Made by a program: the position numbers and the translations under genes
Assembly: GCA_040007395.1 (NCBI GenBank)
Contig: JBDTVG010000131.1
Coordinates: forward strand, 1 to 39,566
Direction of reading: 5' to 3'
DNA length: 39,566 nucleotides
Source of the DNA: DATGFK01 sp040007395
GTDB taxonomy: Bacteria; Chloroflexota; Anaerolineae; Aggregatilineales; UBA2796
Part shown: in pieces, positions 23,351 to 32,035 of the stretch
Layout: every line of letters starts with the position of its first letter
How positions within the stretch are numbered: position 1 is the first letter of the stretch
Notes under the pieces: model-generated
Databases searched by the model: none
Told to the model about the DNA's origin: nothing
Seen by the model: the letters and a program-made list of their open reading frames with translations, nothing else

Positions 23351-24370
23351 TTATAGCGTACCCTCCTTGCTGATCGGGGCTTCCTTCGGACGAGAGAGAT
23401 AACCTCGGCGTTTCCAAGCTTGATTCGCCTGTTGTGCGAGGTTGGGGATAAGCACAGAAAGAATGAGGATTAATCCAATGATGCTGCTTTGCGTATTACC
23501 GGTGACACTCGCCAGCGACATTCCATTACGCAAGCTGAGAATAAGCAGAATCGATAAGCCTACCCCTACCATTGTCCCAGTGCCGCCAAAAATGCTGACA
23601 CCGCCGAGCAGGACTATCGTGATAATATCCAGTTCAAAGCCTTCGGCGATGCTGGCCTGCACTGCCCCCAGACGGGAAACATACAAAAGACCCGCCAACG
23701 CCGAGATAATGCCTGATGCGATAAACAACGTCATTTTGACCCGTCGTACCCGCACCCCTGACATCAGGGCAGCATCTTTGTTATTGCCAATGACATACAC
23801 AAGTCGCCCGAAGGCGGAGAAATGCAGGATGATAAAGGCGATCACGAACAGTGCGAAAAAGATAAGGAGTGATAGTGGGAATTGCCCAAGAATGGGTTGA
23901 GTGCCGAGGTCGTTATACCAAGGTGGGATGCCCGTAAAGGATCGATCTTCTAGCAGGATTCGGGCCACACCACGATAGGCGATCAATCCAGCAAGCGTAA
24001 CGACCAGCGAGGGCATCTCCAGATAGGCCACAAAGAATCCATTGATCGCCCCGCAAACTACTCCCGCGAGTAGACTGCACACTAATGCTAAGGAAAAATC
24101 CATCCCATGTTCGGTTAACCATGCCGCCAGCGAAGCTGCCAGCCCCATGATTGACGCTATCGACAGATCGATTTCACCGTTGATAATAATGAAAGTCATC
24201 ACCAGTGCGACGATGATCTTTTCAATGGAGACACCGAACAGGTTAATCAAGTTATCGCCGTGCAAAAAGAAAGGCGACAACCGAATGTTGATCAGCACTA
24301 CAAGGATAACGATGAAAGTGAGCAGCCCTTCCCAACTGAGCAGGAAGCGCCAGTTTCGGTTACTGGACAT
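23351..24370 (-). CDS. rhaQ: Sugar ABC transporter permease, RhaQ-like
   Basis: Encodes 339 residues from ATG 24370, with AAAGGA 9 bases upstream; this start overlaps the end of the previous permease by 11 bases. It is a strongly hydrophobic member of the BPD_transp_2 family, with NGEIDLSIASIMGLAA, a cytoplasmic-loop region GNNKDAALMSGVRVRRVK (the EAA-like contact with the ATPase) and LGGVSIFGGTGTMVGVGLSILL. It forms half of the membrane channel with the neighbouring permease. The assignment to the rhamnose system rests on the RhaS-like binding protein next to it. Confidence 0.85.
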   Translation of the reverse strand: MSSNRNWRFLLSWEGLLTFIVILVVLINIRLSPFFLHGDNLINLFGVSIEKIIVALVMTFIIINGEIDLSIASIMGLAASLAAWLTEHGMDFSLALVCSLLAGVVCGAINGFFVAYLEMPSLVVTLAGLIAYRGVARILLEDRSFTGIPPWYNDLGTQPILGQFPLSLLIFFALFVIAFIILHFSAFGRLVYVIGNNKDAALMSGVRVRRVKMTLFIASGIISALAGLLYVSRLGAVQASIAEGFELDIITIVLLGGVSIFGGTGTMVGVGLSILLILSLRNGMSLASVTGNTQSSIIGLILILSVLIPNLAQQANQAWKRRGYLSRPKEAPISKEGTL

Positions 24371-25445
24371 GCGCGCTATCCTTTTGTGCTTTGGGTTGAG
24401 GAGCAACCTGAGTGGGAGTTTGCTCTAGCCGCCGCTGGTTACGCGCCGCAATATCGCGCACTCGACCCAAAATTATTTTATCGCTGGCAACGGCTAATAG
24501 AATGAACACGCCCAACGAAGCATCCTTCCAGAATTCACTGATACGGAGGCGAATCAGGCTGTCCCCAATGATCTCGATCAGGATCGCACCAAGCAGCGCT
24601 CCGACCATTGTTCCAGAACCGCCTAATGTGCTAACCCCACCGACCACCGCCGCCGCGACGACTTGCAATTCCATGCCTTGCGCCGCCACTACTGTGAGGT
24701 TGCCAAACCTCGCCAAAAACATGAACCCTGCCAACCCCGACAGTGCGCCGCATAACACATATGCAATCATCACAATACGTCGAGCGGGCATTCCGGCAAA
24801 TCGGGCGGCTTCTGGGTTAGAGCCAATCGCATATAGCCGCCGCCCATAAGGCAGCAGCGACAGCACCAGTTGAAAGACAATCACCACCACAATCGCGGGG
24901 ACGACTAGAATACGAAAGTCAAACGGGCCAACCGAAAATAAATTGATTTGCCCCAGATCGTTGAGCCATACGGGAAGTGTCGAGGTAGTGACACTTTTCG
25001 CACCGGAAAACTCCACCAGCGCACCCCGAAAGAGCGCCAACGTACCAAGCGTTACGACAATGGCTGGAACGCGCCCATAACTCACTAGCACACCATTGAG
25101 CAGGCCGAGGAGTGCGCCCATGCCAATCGCTATCAGAATCAGCGAGAGTGGGCTGATACTATTGTTGTCGGCAACGATACGCCCTACTGTATAGGCTGTG
25201 CAGCCAACGATTGACCCTACCGAAAGATCAATGTTGCGGGTGAGGATAACCAGCGTTTCGCCCACGACTACTACCGCGATGATCATCACGCCGCTCGTGA
25301 TGGTGCGGAAGAAACGTGGATTGAAATAGTTGTCGATCTGAGTGCCAAATAGCAGCAGAACGGCAAAAATGATGATCACCAGACTGAGTTCGCGCAGCCG
25401 TTCGGGGCGCAGCATCTGTCGCACAGAGCCTTGAATTGCGTTCAT
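24360..25445 (-). CDS. rhaP: Sugar ABC transporter permease, RhaP-like
   Basis: Encodes 361 residues of the BPD_transp_2 family: ILTRNIDLSVGSIVGCTAY, GSNPEAARFAGMPARRIVMIAY (ATPase contact loop), VVGGVSTLGGSGTMVGALLGAILI. There are about eight to ten membrane segments and a polar Q/P/K-rich C-terminal tail of about 25 residues. It starts one base after the ATPase stop and overlaps the next permease gene, so translation is tightly coupled. Together the two permeases form the heterodimeric pore typical of RbsC-like rhamnose transporters. Confidence 0.87.
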   Translation of the reverse strand: MNAIQGSVRQMLRPERLRELSLVIIIFAVLLLFGTQIDNYFNPRFFRTITSGVMIIAVVVVGETLVILTRNIDLSVGSIVGCTAYTVGRIVADNNSISPLSLILIAIGMGALLGLLNGVLVSYGRVPAIVVTLGTLALFRGALVEFSGAKSVTTSTLPVWLNDLGQINLFSVGPFDFRILVVPAIVVVIVFQLVLSLLPYGRRLYAIGSNPEAARFAGMPARRIVMIAYVLCGALSGLAGFMFLARFGNLTVVAAQGMELQVVAAAVVGGVSTLGGSGTMVGALLGAILIEIIGDSLIRLRISEFWKDASLGVFILLAVASDKIILGRVRDIAARNQRRLEQTPTQVAPQPKAQKDSAHVQ

Positions 25446-25446
25446 A

Positions 25447-26970
25447 TTACTTTACTGCCGTCTCCACTTCATTGGCACGCCCCATTGCGGCAGTAATGAT
25501 CGTTTCCTGAGTAGCATCTTCGCGATTGAAAATGCCCATCTGTCGGCCTTCACGCATGACGAGAATGCGATCACTCATCGCCAGCACCTCTGGCAGATCC
25601 GATGAAATCATCATAATCGCCATACCCTGATGAGCAAGCTTATTGATAATGCTGTGGATTTCGGCCTTTGCCCCAACATCGATCCCGCGTGTTGGTTCGT
25701 CCAGAATCAGCAGGCGCGGATTTGTATTCAGCCACTTACCGAGCACAACCTTTTGTTGGTTGCCGCCGGAAAGTTTGCTTGCCTGCAATTGGATCGACTC
25801 GGCTCGGATGGAAAGCTGCTTGCGGTACTCTTCAGCCGTGTCATTTTCGGCGCGGTGCCGGATAAGGCCAAGCCAGTTCAAGTAACGGCGTAACATAGGC
25901 AATGTCATATTTGCCGCAACAGACATCGGCATGACAAGCCCCTGTCCGCGCCGATCTTCGGTCACATACGCGATCCCAAGCTGTGTAGCCTGATGTGGCG
26001 ATTGGATTGTGACAGCTTTGCCATCGAAGGTAATCTCGCCACCTGTCGCGGGGGCTGCCCCGAACAAAGCCAACGCAATATCGGTACGTCCCGCACCGAC
26101 TAGTCCGGCAAAGCCTAGCACTTCGCCCTGATATATCTCAAAATTGACCCCCGTAAAAACACCCTCTTTGGCGAGGTCTTTTACGGAAAGTAATAGGTTG
26201 CCACGCTCACTTTTGTCTTTGACAAAAAATGCGCCCATTTCGCGCCCAACCATATCGCGGATGGCACTCTGCGGTGTGACCTCATTTGCGAGATCAGTGG
26301 AGATCAGCTTGCCATCACGGAAGATCGTGATGCGATCCGAGATCTGAAATACCTCGTCCATGCGGTGGCTGATAAACAAGATGGCGACACCCTGATCGCG
26401 CAGGGTTCTGACAATGTTGAACAGTTGCAGCACTTCATGGGCAGAAAGTGACGCGGTAGGTTCATCCATAATCAAAACGCGCACTTTGAGCGAGATTGCT
26501 TTGGCGATCTCCAGTGTTTGCTGTGCTGCCAGTGTGAGTCCGCGTGCCTGACTGCGAACGTCGAGCTTGACACCCAGTTTGCTCAGAATATCTTCCGCAT
26601 CTTTGTACATCGCAGGCCAGTTGACAATCGCGCCGCGATGCTGATGGCTAATGAAGATGTTTTCAGCCACGTTCAGATCAGGGAAGGTCATCGGCTCCTG
26701 ATAAATGGCGGCGATTCCATAGTGCTGTGCTTGCGCCGTATTCTCGATCCGGATAGGCTGCCCATCGAGCAATATTTCGCCTTGATCGGGCAATTGAACG
26801 CCCGTCATAATCTTGATTAGCGTAGACTTCCCTGCGCCGTTTTCGCCCAACAACGTGTGGATCTCCCCAGCATAGAGATTGAGGGACACATTATCCAGTG
26901 CTTGTGTTGCATCAAAGCGTTTGGAGATGCCGCGTATTTCTAAGGCAAGTTGCTTGGCTTGTGAAGTCAT
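25447..26970 (-). CDS. rhaT: Sugar ABC transporter ATPase, RhaT-like (two ABC domains)
   Basis: Encodes 507 residues with two ABC domains, as in RbsA/XylG/RhaT. Domain 1 has Walker A GENGAGKST (42-50) and Walker B LIMDEPTASLS; its signature is degenerate (LTLAAQQTLEIAKAI). Domain 2 has a degenerate Walker A (GLVGAGRTDIA), a good signature LSGGNQQKVVLGKWL and Walker B LILDEPTRGID. This asymmetry is normal for sugar importers. It is the first gene of the operon. No clear ribosome binding site precedes the ATG; instead, palindromes lie immediately upstream. Confidence 0.9.
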   Translation of the reverse strand: MTSQAKQLALEIRGISKRFDATQALDNVSLNLYAGEIHTLLGENGAGKSTLIKIMTGVQLPDQGEILLDGQPIRIENTAQAQHYGIAAIYQEPMTFPDLNVAENIFISHQHRGAIVNWPAMYKDAEDILSKLGVKLDVRSQARGLTLAAQQTLEIAKAISLKVRVLIMDEPTASLSAHEVLQLFNIVRTLRDQGVAILFISHRMDEVFQISDRITIFRDGKLISTDLANEVTPQSAIRDMVGREMGAFFVKDKSERGNLLLSVKDLAKEGVFTGVNFEIYQGEVLGFAGLVGAGRTDIALALFGAAPATGGEITFDGKAVTIQSPHQATQLGIAYVTEDRRGQGLVMPMSVAANMTLPMLRRYLNWLGLIRHRAENDTAEEYRKQLSIRAESIQLQASKLSGGNQQKVVLGKWLNTNPRLLILDEPTRGIDVGAKAEIHSIINKLAHQGMAIMMISSDLPEVLAMSDRILVMREGRQMGIFNREDATQETIITAAMGRANEVETAVK

Positions 26971-26980
26971 TTAAAGTTTG

Positions 26981-27017
26981 TTGATAATTGTCAAAAATTT
27001 ATTGAATAATTGTTGAA
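26981..27017 (-). promoter_or_regulatory. Two palindromic operator-like sites before the sugar transporter operon
   Basis: TTGATAATTGTCAA (26981-26994, 12 of 14 bases symmetric) and TTGAATAATTGTTGAA (27002-27017, 12 of 16) are alike, and their centres are about 21 bases apart, close to two helical turns. They lie 11-47 bases before the ATPase start and after a possible -35 TTGACA on the minus strand (about 27049-27054). They are natural candidates for binding of the DeoR hybrid regulator, but this is inference. Confidence 0.4.
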
Positions 27018-27218
27018 ACCTGTTAAAAGCTACCATAGCTAGCAAATATTGTCAAATGTCTTTTCAGATTTGGTTGGTTTTGTGCAGAAATCCATTACCA
27101 TGAAAGACTCGTTTTGAGTATTTCAACAAATATAAACAAAAATCCTCAATTTTCGTCAATTTTGCAGAGAAATTGGTGCTTATGATCTGGGTAAAAGTAG
27201 CGGCGCAGTAAACTGTAC

Positions 27219-27785
27219 TTAATCCATCAGCGTTTCAGGATCGATTCCTTCGGCGTGGGCGATGCCATCCAAAAAGCCTAATGCCCGTTCCACATGGGGA
27301 TAGTGTGAGAGGTAGCTCCAAAACTCCGCGCTGTGGTTAGGGTACTTGCGGTGGCAAATCTCATGAGCCAGCACATAATCAACCACATAGGCAGGCCACT
27401 GACGGATACGTTCACTGATACGAATGTCACCGTCAGTCGTTCCGCCTGTGGTGAAGCTGCCTAAACGGCGATCCATGTTTGTAACCCAACGTATTGAGTG
27501 CCATGATAACTCATCGTTGAAGTAAGCATGGTTTATAGCCATTGCTCGCGCCATGAGATCGACGGCAGTTTGGCGAGTAGCCCGCTTGCGCTGCTTGGCG
27601 ATACGCGGCGTAATATCCGCAATCATTTGATCGGTCTGGACACGGGTCATGCTTGCTGGGACGCGCAGCGTGATAGTTTTATCGTGCAGAGTCCAACGGG
27701 CAGTTTTGCGTAGGCGCGAATCGACCGCAACAATCACGGTCAGGGTTTCGCGTCCGACTCGCACCTGTGTTTCATATGAAGGCAT
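27219..27785 (-). CDS. YgjP-like zinc metallopeptidase (DUF45/M48-like)
   Basis: Encodes 188 residues. The C-terminal part carries the zinc site H141-E-I-C-H145 followed by H151 in KYPNHSAEFW, preceded by the strand VVDYVLA, the standard YgjP/DUF45 pattern. YgjP homologues are described as M48-like metal-dependent hydrolases and, in one report, as UTP pyrophosphatase. The segment SWHSIRWVTNMDRRLGSFTTGGT resembles the characteristic S-R-W-G-S-C region of the family but has lost part of it. No good ribosome binding site precedes the ATG. It lies 64 bases after the BTAD regulator gene on the same strand. Confidence 0.8.
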   Translation of the reverse strand: MPSYETQVRVGRETLTVIVAVDSRLRKTARWTLHDKTITLRVPASMTRVQTDQMIADITPRIAKQRKRATRQTAVDLMARAMAINHAYFNDELSWHSIRWVTNMDRRLGSFTTGGTTDGDIRISERIRQWPAYVVDYVLAHEICHRKYPNHSAEFWSYLSHYPHVERALGFLDGIAHAEGIDPETLMD

Positions 27786-27849
27786 AATTGTGAGAAGCTA
27801 TTCGAGAAATCAACACTGGATTATGGTTAGGTTCCTCGCTACGGCGTGT

Positions 27850-29238
27850 TTATCGGCGCGTATTCTCGCCAGTGATCATATCGCGGAGTAAAATTGTCGC
27901 GTGAGAAGGCTTGATATTTAAAGAACGCCGTAGTATCGCTTCGAGCGTTGCATACTGTGCCAGCGCTTTATCGGCTTCACCCCGCCCATAATATATCGTC
28001 ATAATATCCCGATGAATATCTTCGCGGTAAGGTAACTCCCGAAGGGATCGCAGATAGTAGTGAATTGCCCGATCCGTTTCATTCAGCGATTTGAATATGC
28101 GCCCCATACTAATCAAGGCTTCTGCATAGGTACGTTTCAATTGTTCACGGCGGTCTAAAATCCAAGGCATATCCAGTTTGTGAAGAAATTCACTGCGATA
28201 CAAATGAATTACTTCATACCAGTCTTCAATTTCAGATTTATCACGCTTTGACGATCCACTCTGAAAACTTTTTTCCAGTAGAGCCACATCGTAGTGAGTT
28301 TTGATCTGATTTGAAGGTCGGTAGAAGCCGCCAGAATACGAAGTTAATTCGTAGCCCAACCGCTCACTGATTTTTCGCTTGGTCACATGGAAGACATTCG
28401 TCGCTTCCTTTGTGCTGAGTCCGGGCCAAAAGGTTTCAAAGATTTCATCCCGTGTAACCATAGGATGGTCAATGAAGTAATAAAAAAGGTTGCGAGGCAG
28501 CGGCCCATCCCAGGTATCTACCGGTGCGCCATTGATAAATACTCTGCCAGTGCCGAATCCGTAAACCTCAAGGTGGGCAATCTCTGGGGCACCTGCGTTA
28601 AAAATGCCGCCACCCAATCCCGTTTCTTCGCCAAGTACCACCGCTTCACCCGTTTGAACCAGTTGATTCCAAGGGTAATAGTTGATATTGCGGCTATTGA
28701 TCACAAGATGACTGGCCTGCGGTAAACTATCGACCAGATGCTGTAAGAATGTGGAAACTTCATCATTCTGTTCTAGTATGTCCAGATCGTTTAAGATCAA
28801 GATAGTGCATTTAGGTTTAGCTTTGCCTAGGTCAGCGACTAATGCCTCTGCCAGATCCCTCGGTGTAGTTGAAGATGCATTGAGCGCCTGAAGGGTTTGA
28901 GCGCCGAAATTAGGAATGGTATCGCTCAAGCCATTGACAAGATTTTCCAGAAAAACCGTTAAGGTAGAATCATGGGACGAAAGCGTATAGAGGTACGTAC
29001 CGGGTTGCGCTATGAAGCCCGCCATTAACACGTTGCGGTTGCGTAGACGCGGTGAGAAGATGATGACACGCTTGTTTTCAATGGAGGATTCTAGCTGGGA
29101 AATGTCGAACCCGGTCAAACTATCGATCTGCATGTTATGAAATGTCCCTATGTCGAATTGTACTGCGGCGTTTATATCATTCATTCGGAAACCAACCTGA
29201 GTTTTGAAAAATTCCTTATCTCGGCCTTCTATAGACAC
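27850..29238 (-). CDS. BTAD-type transcriptional regulator with degenerate NTPase-like N-terminus
   Basis: Encodes 462 residues. About 50-215 looks like an AAA/STAND-type domain: a first strand KRVIIFSPRLRNRNVLMAGFI and a Walker-B-like CTILILNDLDIL, but no Walker A lysine motif (no G-x-x-x-x-G-K-[ST]), so ATP binding is doubtful. About 225-310 is a winged helix of the SARP/OmpR type (LEVYGFGTGRVFINGAPVDTW ... TRDEIFETFWPGLSTKEATNVFHVTKRKI). About 315-455 is a TPR-like bacterial transcriptional activation domain (LHKLDMPWILDRREQLKRTYAEALISMG, then repeated helices). Such regulators occur in actinobacteria and Chloroflexota. It is divergent from the exported propeller gene, its likely target. 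Confidence 0.83.
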   Translation of the reverse strand: MSIEGRDKEFFKTQVGFRMNDINAAVQFDIGTFHNMQIDSLTGFDISQLESSIENKRVIIFSPRLRNRNVLMAGFIAQPGTYLYTLSSHDSTLTVFLENLVNGLSDTIPNFGAQTLQALNASSTTPRDLAEALVADLGKAKPKCTILILNDLDILEQNDEVSTFLQHLVDSLPQASHLVINSRNINYYPWNQLVQTGEAVVLGEETGLGGGIFNAGAPEIAHLEVYGFGTGRVFINGAPVDTWDGPLPRNLFYYFIDHPMVTRDEIFETFWPGLSTKEATNVFHVTKRKISERLGYELTSYSGGFYRPSNQIKTHYDVALLEKSFQSGSSKRDKSEIEDWYEVIHLYRSEFLHKLDMPWILDRREQLKRTYAEALISMGRIFKSLNETDRAIHYYLRSLRELPYREDIHRDIMTIYYGRGEADKALAQYATLEAILRRSLNIKPSHATILLRDMITGENTRR

Positions 29239-29338
29239 TTAGATTTTTAGCTGTGCTATTATATAAAATTGTAACATTCAGTGGCTCTTATGTGCTAAAG
29301 AAAATTTGTTCTGTTATTGTTAAGGTTTGTATAGGGCA

Positions 29339-29363
29339 TTGTACAGCAAATGTACAATTGTAC
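29339..29363. promoter_or_regulatory. Nested TTGTACA palindromes in a divergent promoter region
   Basis: TTGTACA (29339-29345) and TGTACAA (29351-29357) form an inverted repeat with a 5-base spacer, and GTACAATTGTAC (29352-29363) is itself a perfect 12-bp palindrome, so three half-sites sit side by side. The place is between the BTAD regulator and the exported propeller gene. The same core occurs in a 16-bp palindrome at 36395-36410. Confidence 0.5.
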
Positions 29364-29404
29364 CCAGTCTTTTGTTTATTACTTACCCATCAGGAGTATT
29401 ATTG

Positions 29405-30556
29405 ATGTTAATGTACTTAGGGTTAAGGTTGCTTAAAAAAGCTTTTTTTGCAACACTTATCTTTGTCACTGTACAACAAACGAGTGGTGTACTTGTCTTA
29501 CAACTAAACGGAGACCTTTGGACGTGGACAGGAACGCAACCACAGCTAATACAGAGAACAAATTGGGGATACAATCAGAGTCCGGTTATTTCCCCTAATG
29601 GCAAAATGGTTGCTTACAAATCCGCTGCTCAAATTGGCGTTGATGTTATCAAGAAGTCTGGTTCGGTGGGGAGAGAGATCCCCTCTAACCTCTGGTTGAT
29701 GGATACCGCCACCGGCGATACAGTGCGTATTGCCGATCAACCGCCTGATGCAGCGTTTTCCACATCGAATCACGCCGACAAGTTTATAATGCGGTCTCTG
29801 CCGACTTGGTCGGAGGATAGCAAATTCCTTGCGTGGTCGCAACTTGCAACAGATAATAGCACAAATATGATGTGTCAACCACAATTAATCATTTACAATA
29901 TTGAAAAGAAGATTGATACGGTCATAATCCCTACATTAACTTTTTCTCAATGCAATCTGCCCGTTCCACCGCAAGTACAATGGAGCGAGTCAGGAATCGC
30001 AGTGTGGAGTAAAACAGTAACTGCCGATGGCAAAGGTGGCGCAGACGCGCTCCTTATCTTCGATAGCGAGGGCAATCTACTCTCAACTATCACAGTCGAT
30101 GGGTTGTATGAGTTTGCATGGATGAAGGACGGTGACAAAGAGTACATTGGGGCCTTGGTAAAAGGCCCGTCCAATCAGCCGCTTGATCAAACACAATGGT
30201 TGCTCATCGATCCTCTTTCTGGACGACTTTTTGGTATGCCCGGTACCCCAGAACTCTATAGTCTCAGTTCGCCCGGTGGAATAAGCCTATTTATTGACTC
30301 TATCGGTGTCGCCCCCGAATGGGAGATTGCACGCCCCAATAAATCTATAGATAAACTTGGCAATGTCGATGATGTCTATGCATTCACCCATACATTGGCA
30401 ATTTCGCCAGATGGACAAAGCATCGCCTATGTGCAGCAAGGCGCGGCATATGTCTACAGCGATGGCAAGGCAACCAAGATTGCCCCGTCAGATGTAAGTG
30501 CATTGGCGTGGGGGGCGACCGGGTGGCGCGTTCGCCGTAGCAAAATTGGTGGGTAA
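29405..30556 (+). CDS. Exported TolB/WD40-like beta-propeller protein
   Basis: Encodes 383 residues from ATG 29405; AGGAG (29392-29396) lies 8 bases upstream, which decides against the longer frame from 29327. A signal peptide or anchor covers about 1-27 (LGLRLLKKAFFATLIFVTVQQTSG). The rest consists of propeller-type repeats: GDLWTWTGTQPQLI, SPVISPNGKMVAYKS, NLWLMDTATGD, LPTWSEDSKFLAWSQL, LLIFDSEGNLLSTI and LAISPDGQSIAYVQQGAAYVY. The S-P-D-G-x-x-[IV]-A-[YW] motif is typical of TolB/PD40 blades. Binding partner unknown. It is divergent from the BTAD regulator. Confidence 0.8.
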   Translation: MLMYLGLRLLKKAFFATLIFVTVQQTSGVLVLQLNGDLWTWTGTQPQLIQRTNWGYNQSPVISPNGKMVAYKSAAQIGVDVIKKSGSVGREIPSNLWLMDTATGDTVRIADQPPDAAFSTSNHADKFIMRSLPTWSEDSKFLAWSQLATDNSTNMMCQPQLIIYNIEKKIDTVIIPTLTFSQCNLPVPPQVQWSESGIAVWSKTVTADGKGGADALLIFDSEGNLLSTITVDGLYEFAWMKDGDKEYIGALVKGPSNQPLDQTQWLLIDPLSGRLFGMPGTPELYSLSSPGGISLFIDSIGVAPEWEIARPNKSIDKLGNVDDVYAFTHTLAISPDGQSIAYVQQGAAYVYSDGKATKIAPSDVSALAWGATGWRVRRSKIGG

Positions 30557-30824
30557 GACGGGATCACACGTCGCATCCCATCATTACGATTTCGCATAAT
30601 AGCATTACTGAGCAAAACGGATATGCCAAATGCTCTGTTGGTTCATGGCATGTTTTCACACAACTAAAGATTTGGTAGGAAACTGTAAAAGTCGCCTGCC
30701 CATAGGATTAGACATATTTGAGCGCCTGAGTTAGGATTAATGGACAACCTAATTACGCTTGAAGGAATAAATGCTGAGGGTTATCGCGCCAAAGCGGTAT
30801 TCAGCACTATAATTGAATTCAATT
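30557..30824. other. Intergenic region before the aminotransferase
   Basis: A 268-base stretch without a convincing gene. A 62-codon frame from 30740 overlaps the aminotransferase start in another frame and has no family match. No terminator, clear promoter pair or RNA is recognised. Confidence 0.4.
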
Positions 30825-32006
30825 ATGAGCAAACTCCCAGAACGTGCCTACCGACTTCGCCAGCTACCTCCCTACCGTTTTGCCGTGATCGGGCAACGCA
30901 TCGCCGAGATGACTACCGCTGGTCATGACGTGATTCGGCTAGATATTGGTAGCCCAGATCTGCCACCGCCGGATGCTGTCGTCGAAGCGCTAAAGGCTTC
31001 GGAGAGCGATCCGACGCATTACCAGTATGGCAGCTATCAAGGTGATCCTGCCTTTCGCAAAGCTGTTGCCGCCTACTATCAGCGGCGGTTCGGTGTAACC
31101 CTTGACCCCATGCGTGAAGTGCTGCCGCTAATCGGTTCCAAAGAGGGGTTAGTTAACCTTTCGCTGGCCTACTTAGATCGCGGCGATTATGCCATCATAC
31201 CGGATATTGCTTACCCCGCTTACGGTATGGGAACACGGTTGGCAGGCGGCGAAATTATCGAAGTGCCGCTTGACCCAGTGCGTGGCTATCTGCCAGATTT
31301 CAGCGCTATTGGGCGCGATCTGTCGCGGGCCAAACTGCTGTGGGTCAACTATCCGAACAACCCAACAGGCGCAACTGCCGACCTATCGTTCTACGAAGAA
31401 GCAGTCGCTTTCTGTCGCGATCATGACTTGCTGCTGTGTTCAGACAATCCCTATTGCGAAGTAGCGTTCGATGGTTTCGTTGCGCCTAGTGCTTTACAGG
31501 TTGCCGGAGCCAAAGACTGTACCGTTGAGTTTATGTCACTCTCCAAGTTTTACAATTTGGCAGGCTTCCGACTTGGCGCGTGCGTAGGCAATGCCGAGGC
31601 TATCAAGGCGCTGCTCAACGTCAAAAGCAACATGGACAGCGGTCACTTCAAACCCATTTATGATGCCGGGACTATCGCGCTCAATACAACGCCACAGTCA
31701 TGGGTTGATGAGCGCAATGCCCATTATGAGGCCCGCCGGGATCGCATTCTGGCGATTTTGCCAGAGATCGGGCTAGAAGCGTTCAAAACCTCAGCATCAC
31801 TGTATGTCTGGGCGCGTGTACTGGACGGTAGCGCTCAGGAGTATTGTGATCGGGCGCTCAATGAGGCATTGGTCGCCGTGACTCCCGGCGAAATGTATGG
31901 GACGGGTGGGCATCGCTATGTCCGTTTGAGTCTAGGTGTTGCCGATGACCGATTGGATGAGGCGCTCACACGACTGCGCGAGTGGTACCAAGTGCGAGTA
32001 ATTTAA
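30825..32006 (+). CDS. Class I/II aminotransferase, LL-diaminopimelate aminotransferase-like
   Basis: Encodes 393 residues from ATG 30825; an in-frame TTG at 30813 is an alternative. The fold-type I PLP enzyme has the N-terminal R-L-D-I-G-S-P-D (about 38-45), IGSKEGL (103-109), NYPNNPTGA (175-183, N178), D207 and Y210 of the cofactor pocket, and the PLP lysine K241 in SLSKFYNLAGFRLG. The LPPYRFAVI start and GSKEGLVNLSLAYLDRGDYAIIPDIAYPAY segment match the DapL-like group, which makes LL-diaminopimelate in lysine and peptidoglycan synthesis in Chloroflexota and others. Related enzymes act on other amino acids, so the exact substrate is open. HflX follows 29 bases later. Confidence 0.85.
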   Translation: MSKLPERAYRLRQLPPYRFAVIGQRIAEMTTAGHDVIRLDIGSPDLPPPDAVVEALKASESDPTHYQYGSYQGDPAFRKAVAAYYQRRFGVTLDPMREVLPLIGSKEGLVNLSLAYLDRGDYAIIPDIAYPAYGMGTRLAGGEIIEVPLDPVRGYLPDFSAIGRDLSRAKLLWVNYPNNPTGATADLSFYEEAVAFCRDHDLLLCSDNPYCEVAFDGFVAPSALQVAGAKDCTVEFMSLSKFYNLAGFRLGACVGNAEAIKALLNVKSNMDSGHFKPIYDAGTIALNTTPQSWVDERNAHYEARRDRILAILPEIGLEAFKTSASLYVWARVLDGSAQEYCDRALNEALVAVTPGEMYGTGGHRYVRLSLGVADDRLDEALTRLREWYQVRVI

Positions 32007-32035
32007 GTGTAATTTAACAAGCAGGTAGAAAACGA

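Noticed and set aside
23442..23900. Plus-strand ORF of 152 codons opposite the permease gene
   Set aside because: Antisense to a clear permease; low-complexity composition typical of shadow frames.
30740..30928. 62-codon ORF before the aminotransferase
   Set aside because: Half of it overlaps the aminotransferase in another frame; no ribosome binding site and no family features. It could be a leader ORF, but nothing supports that.
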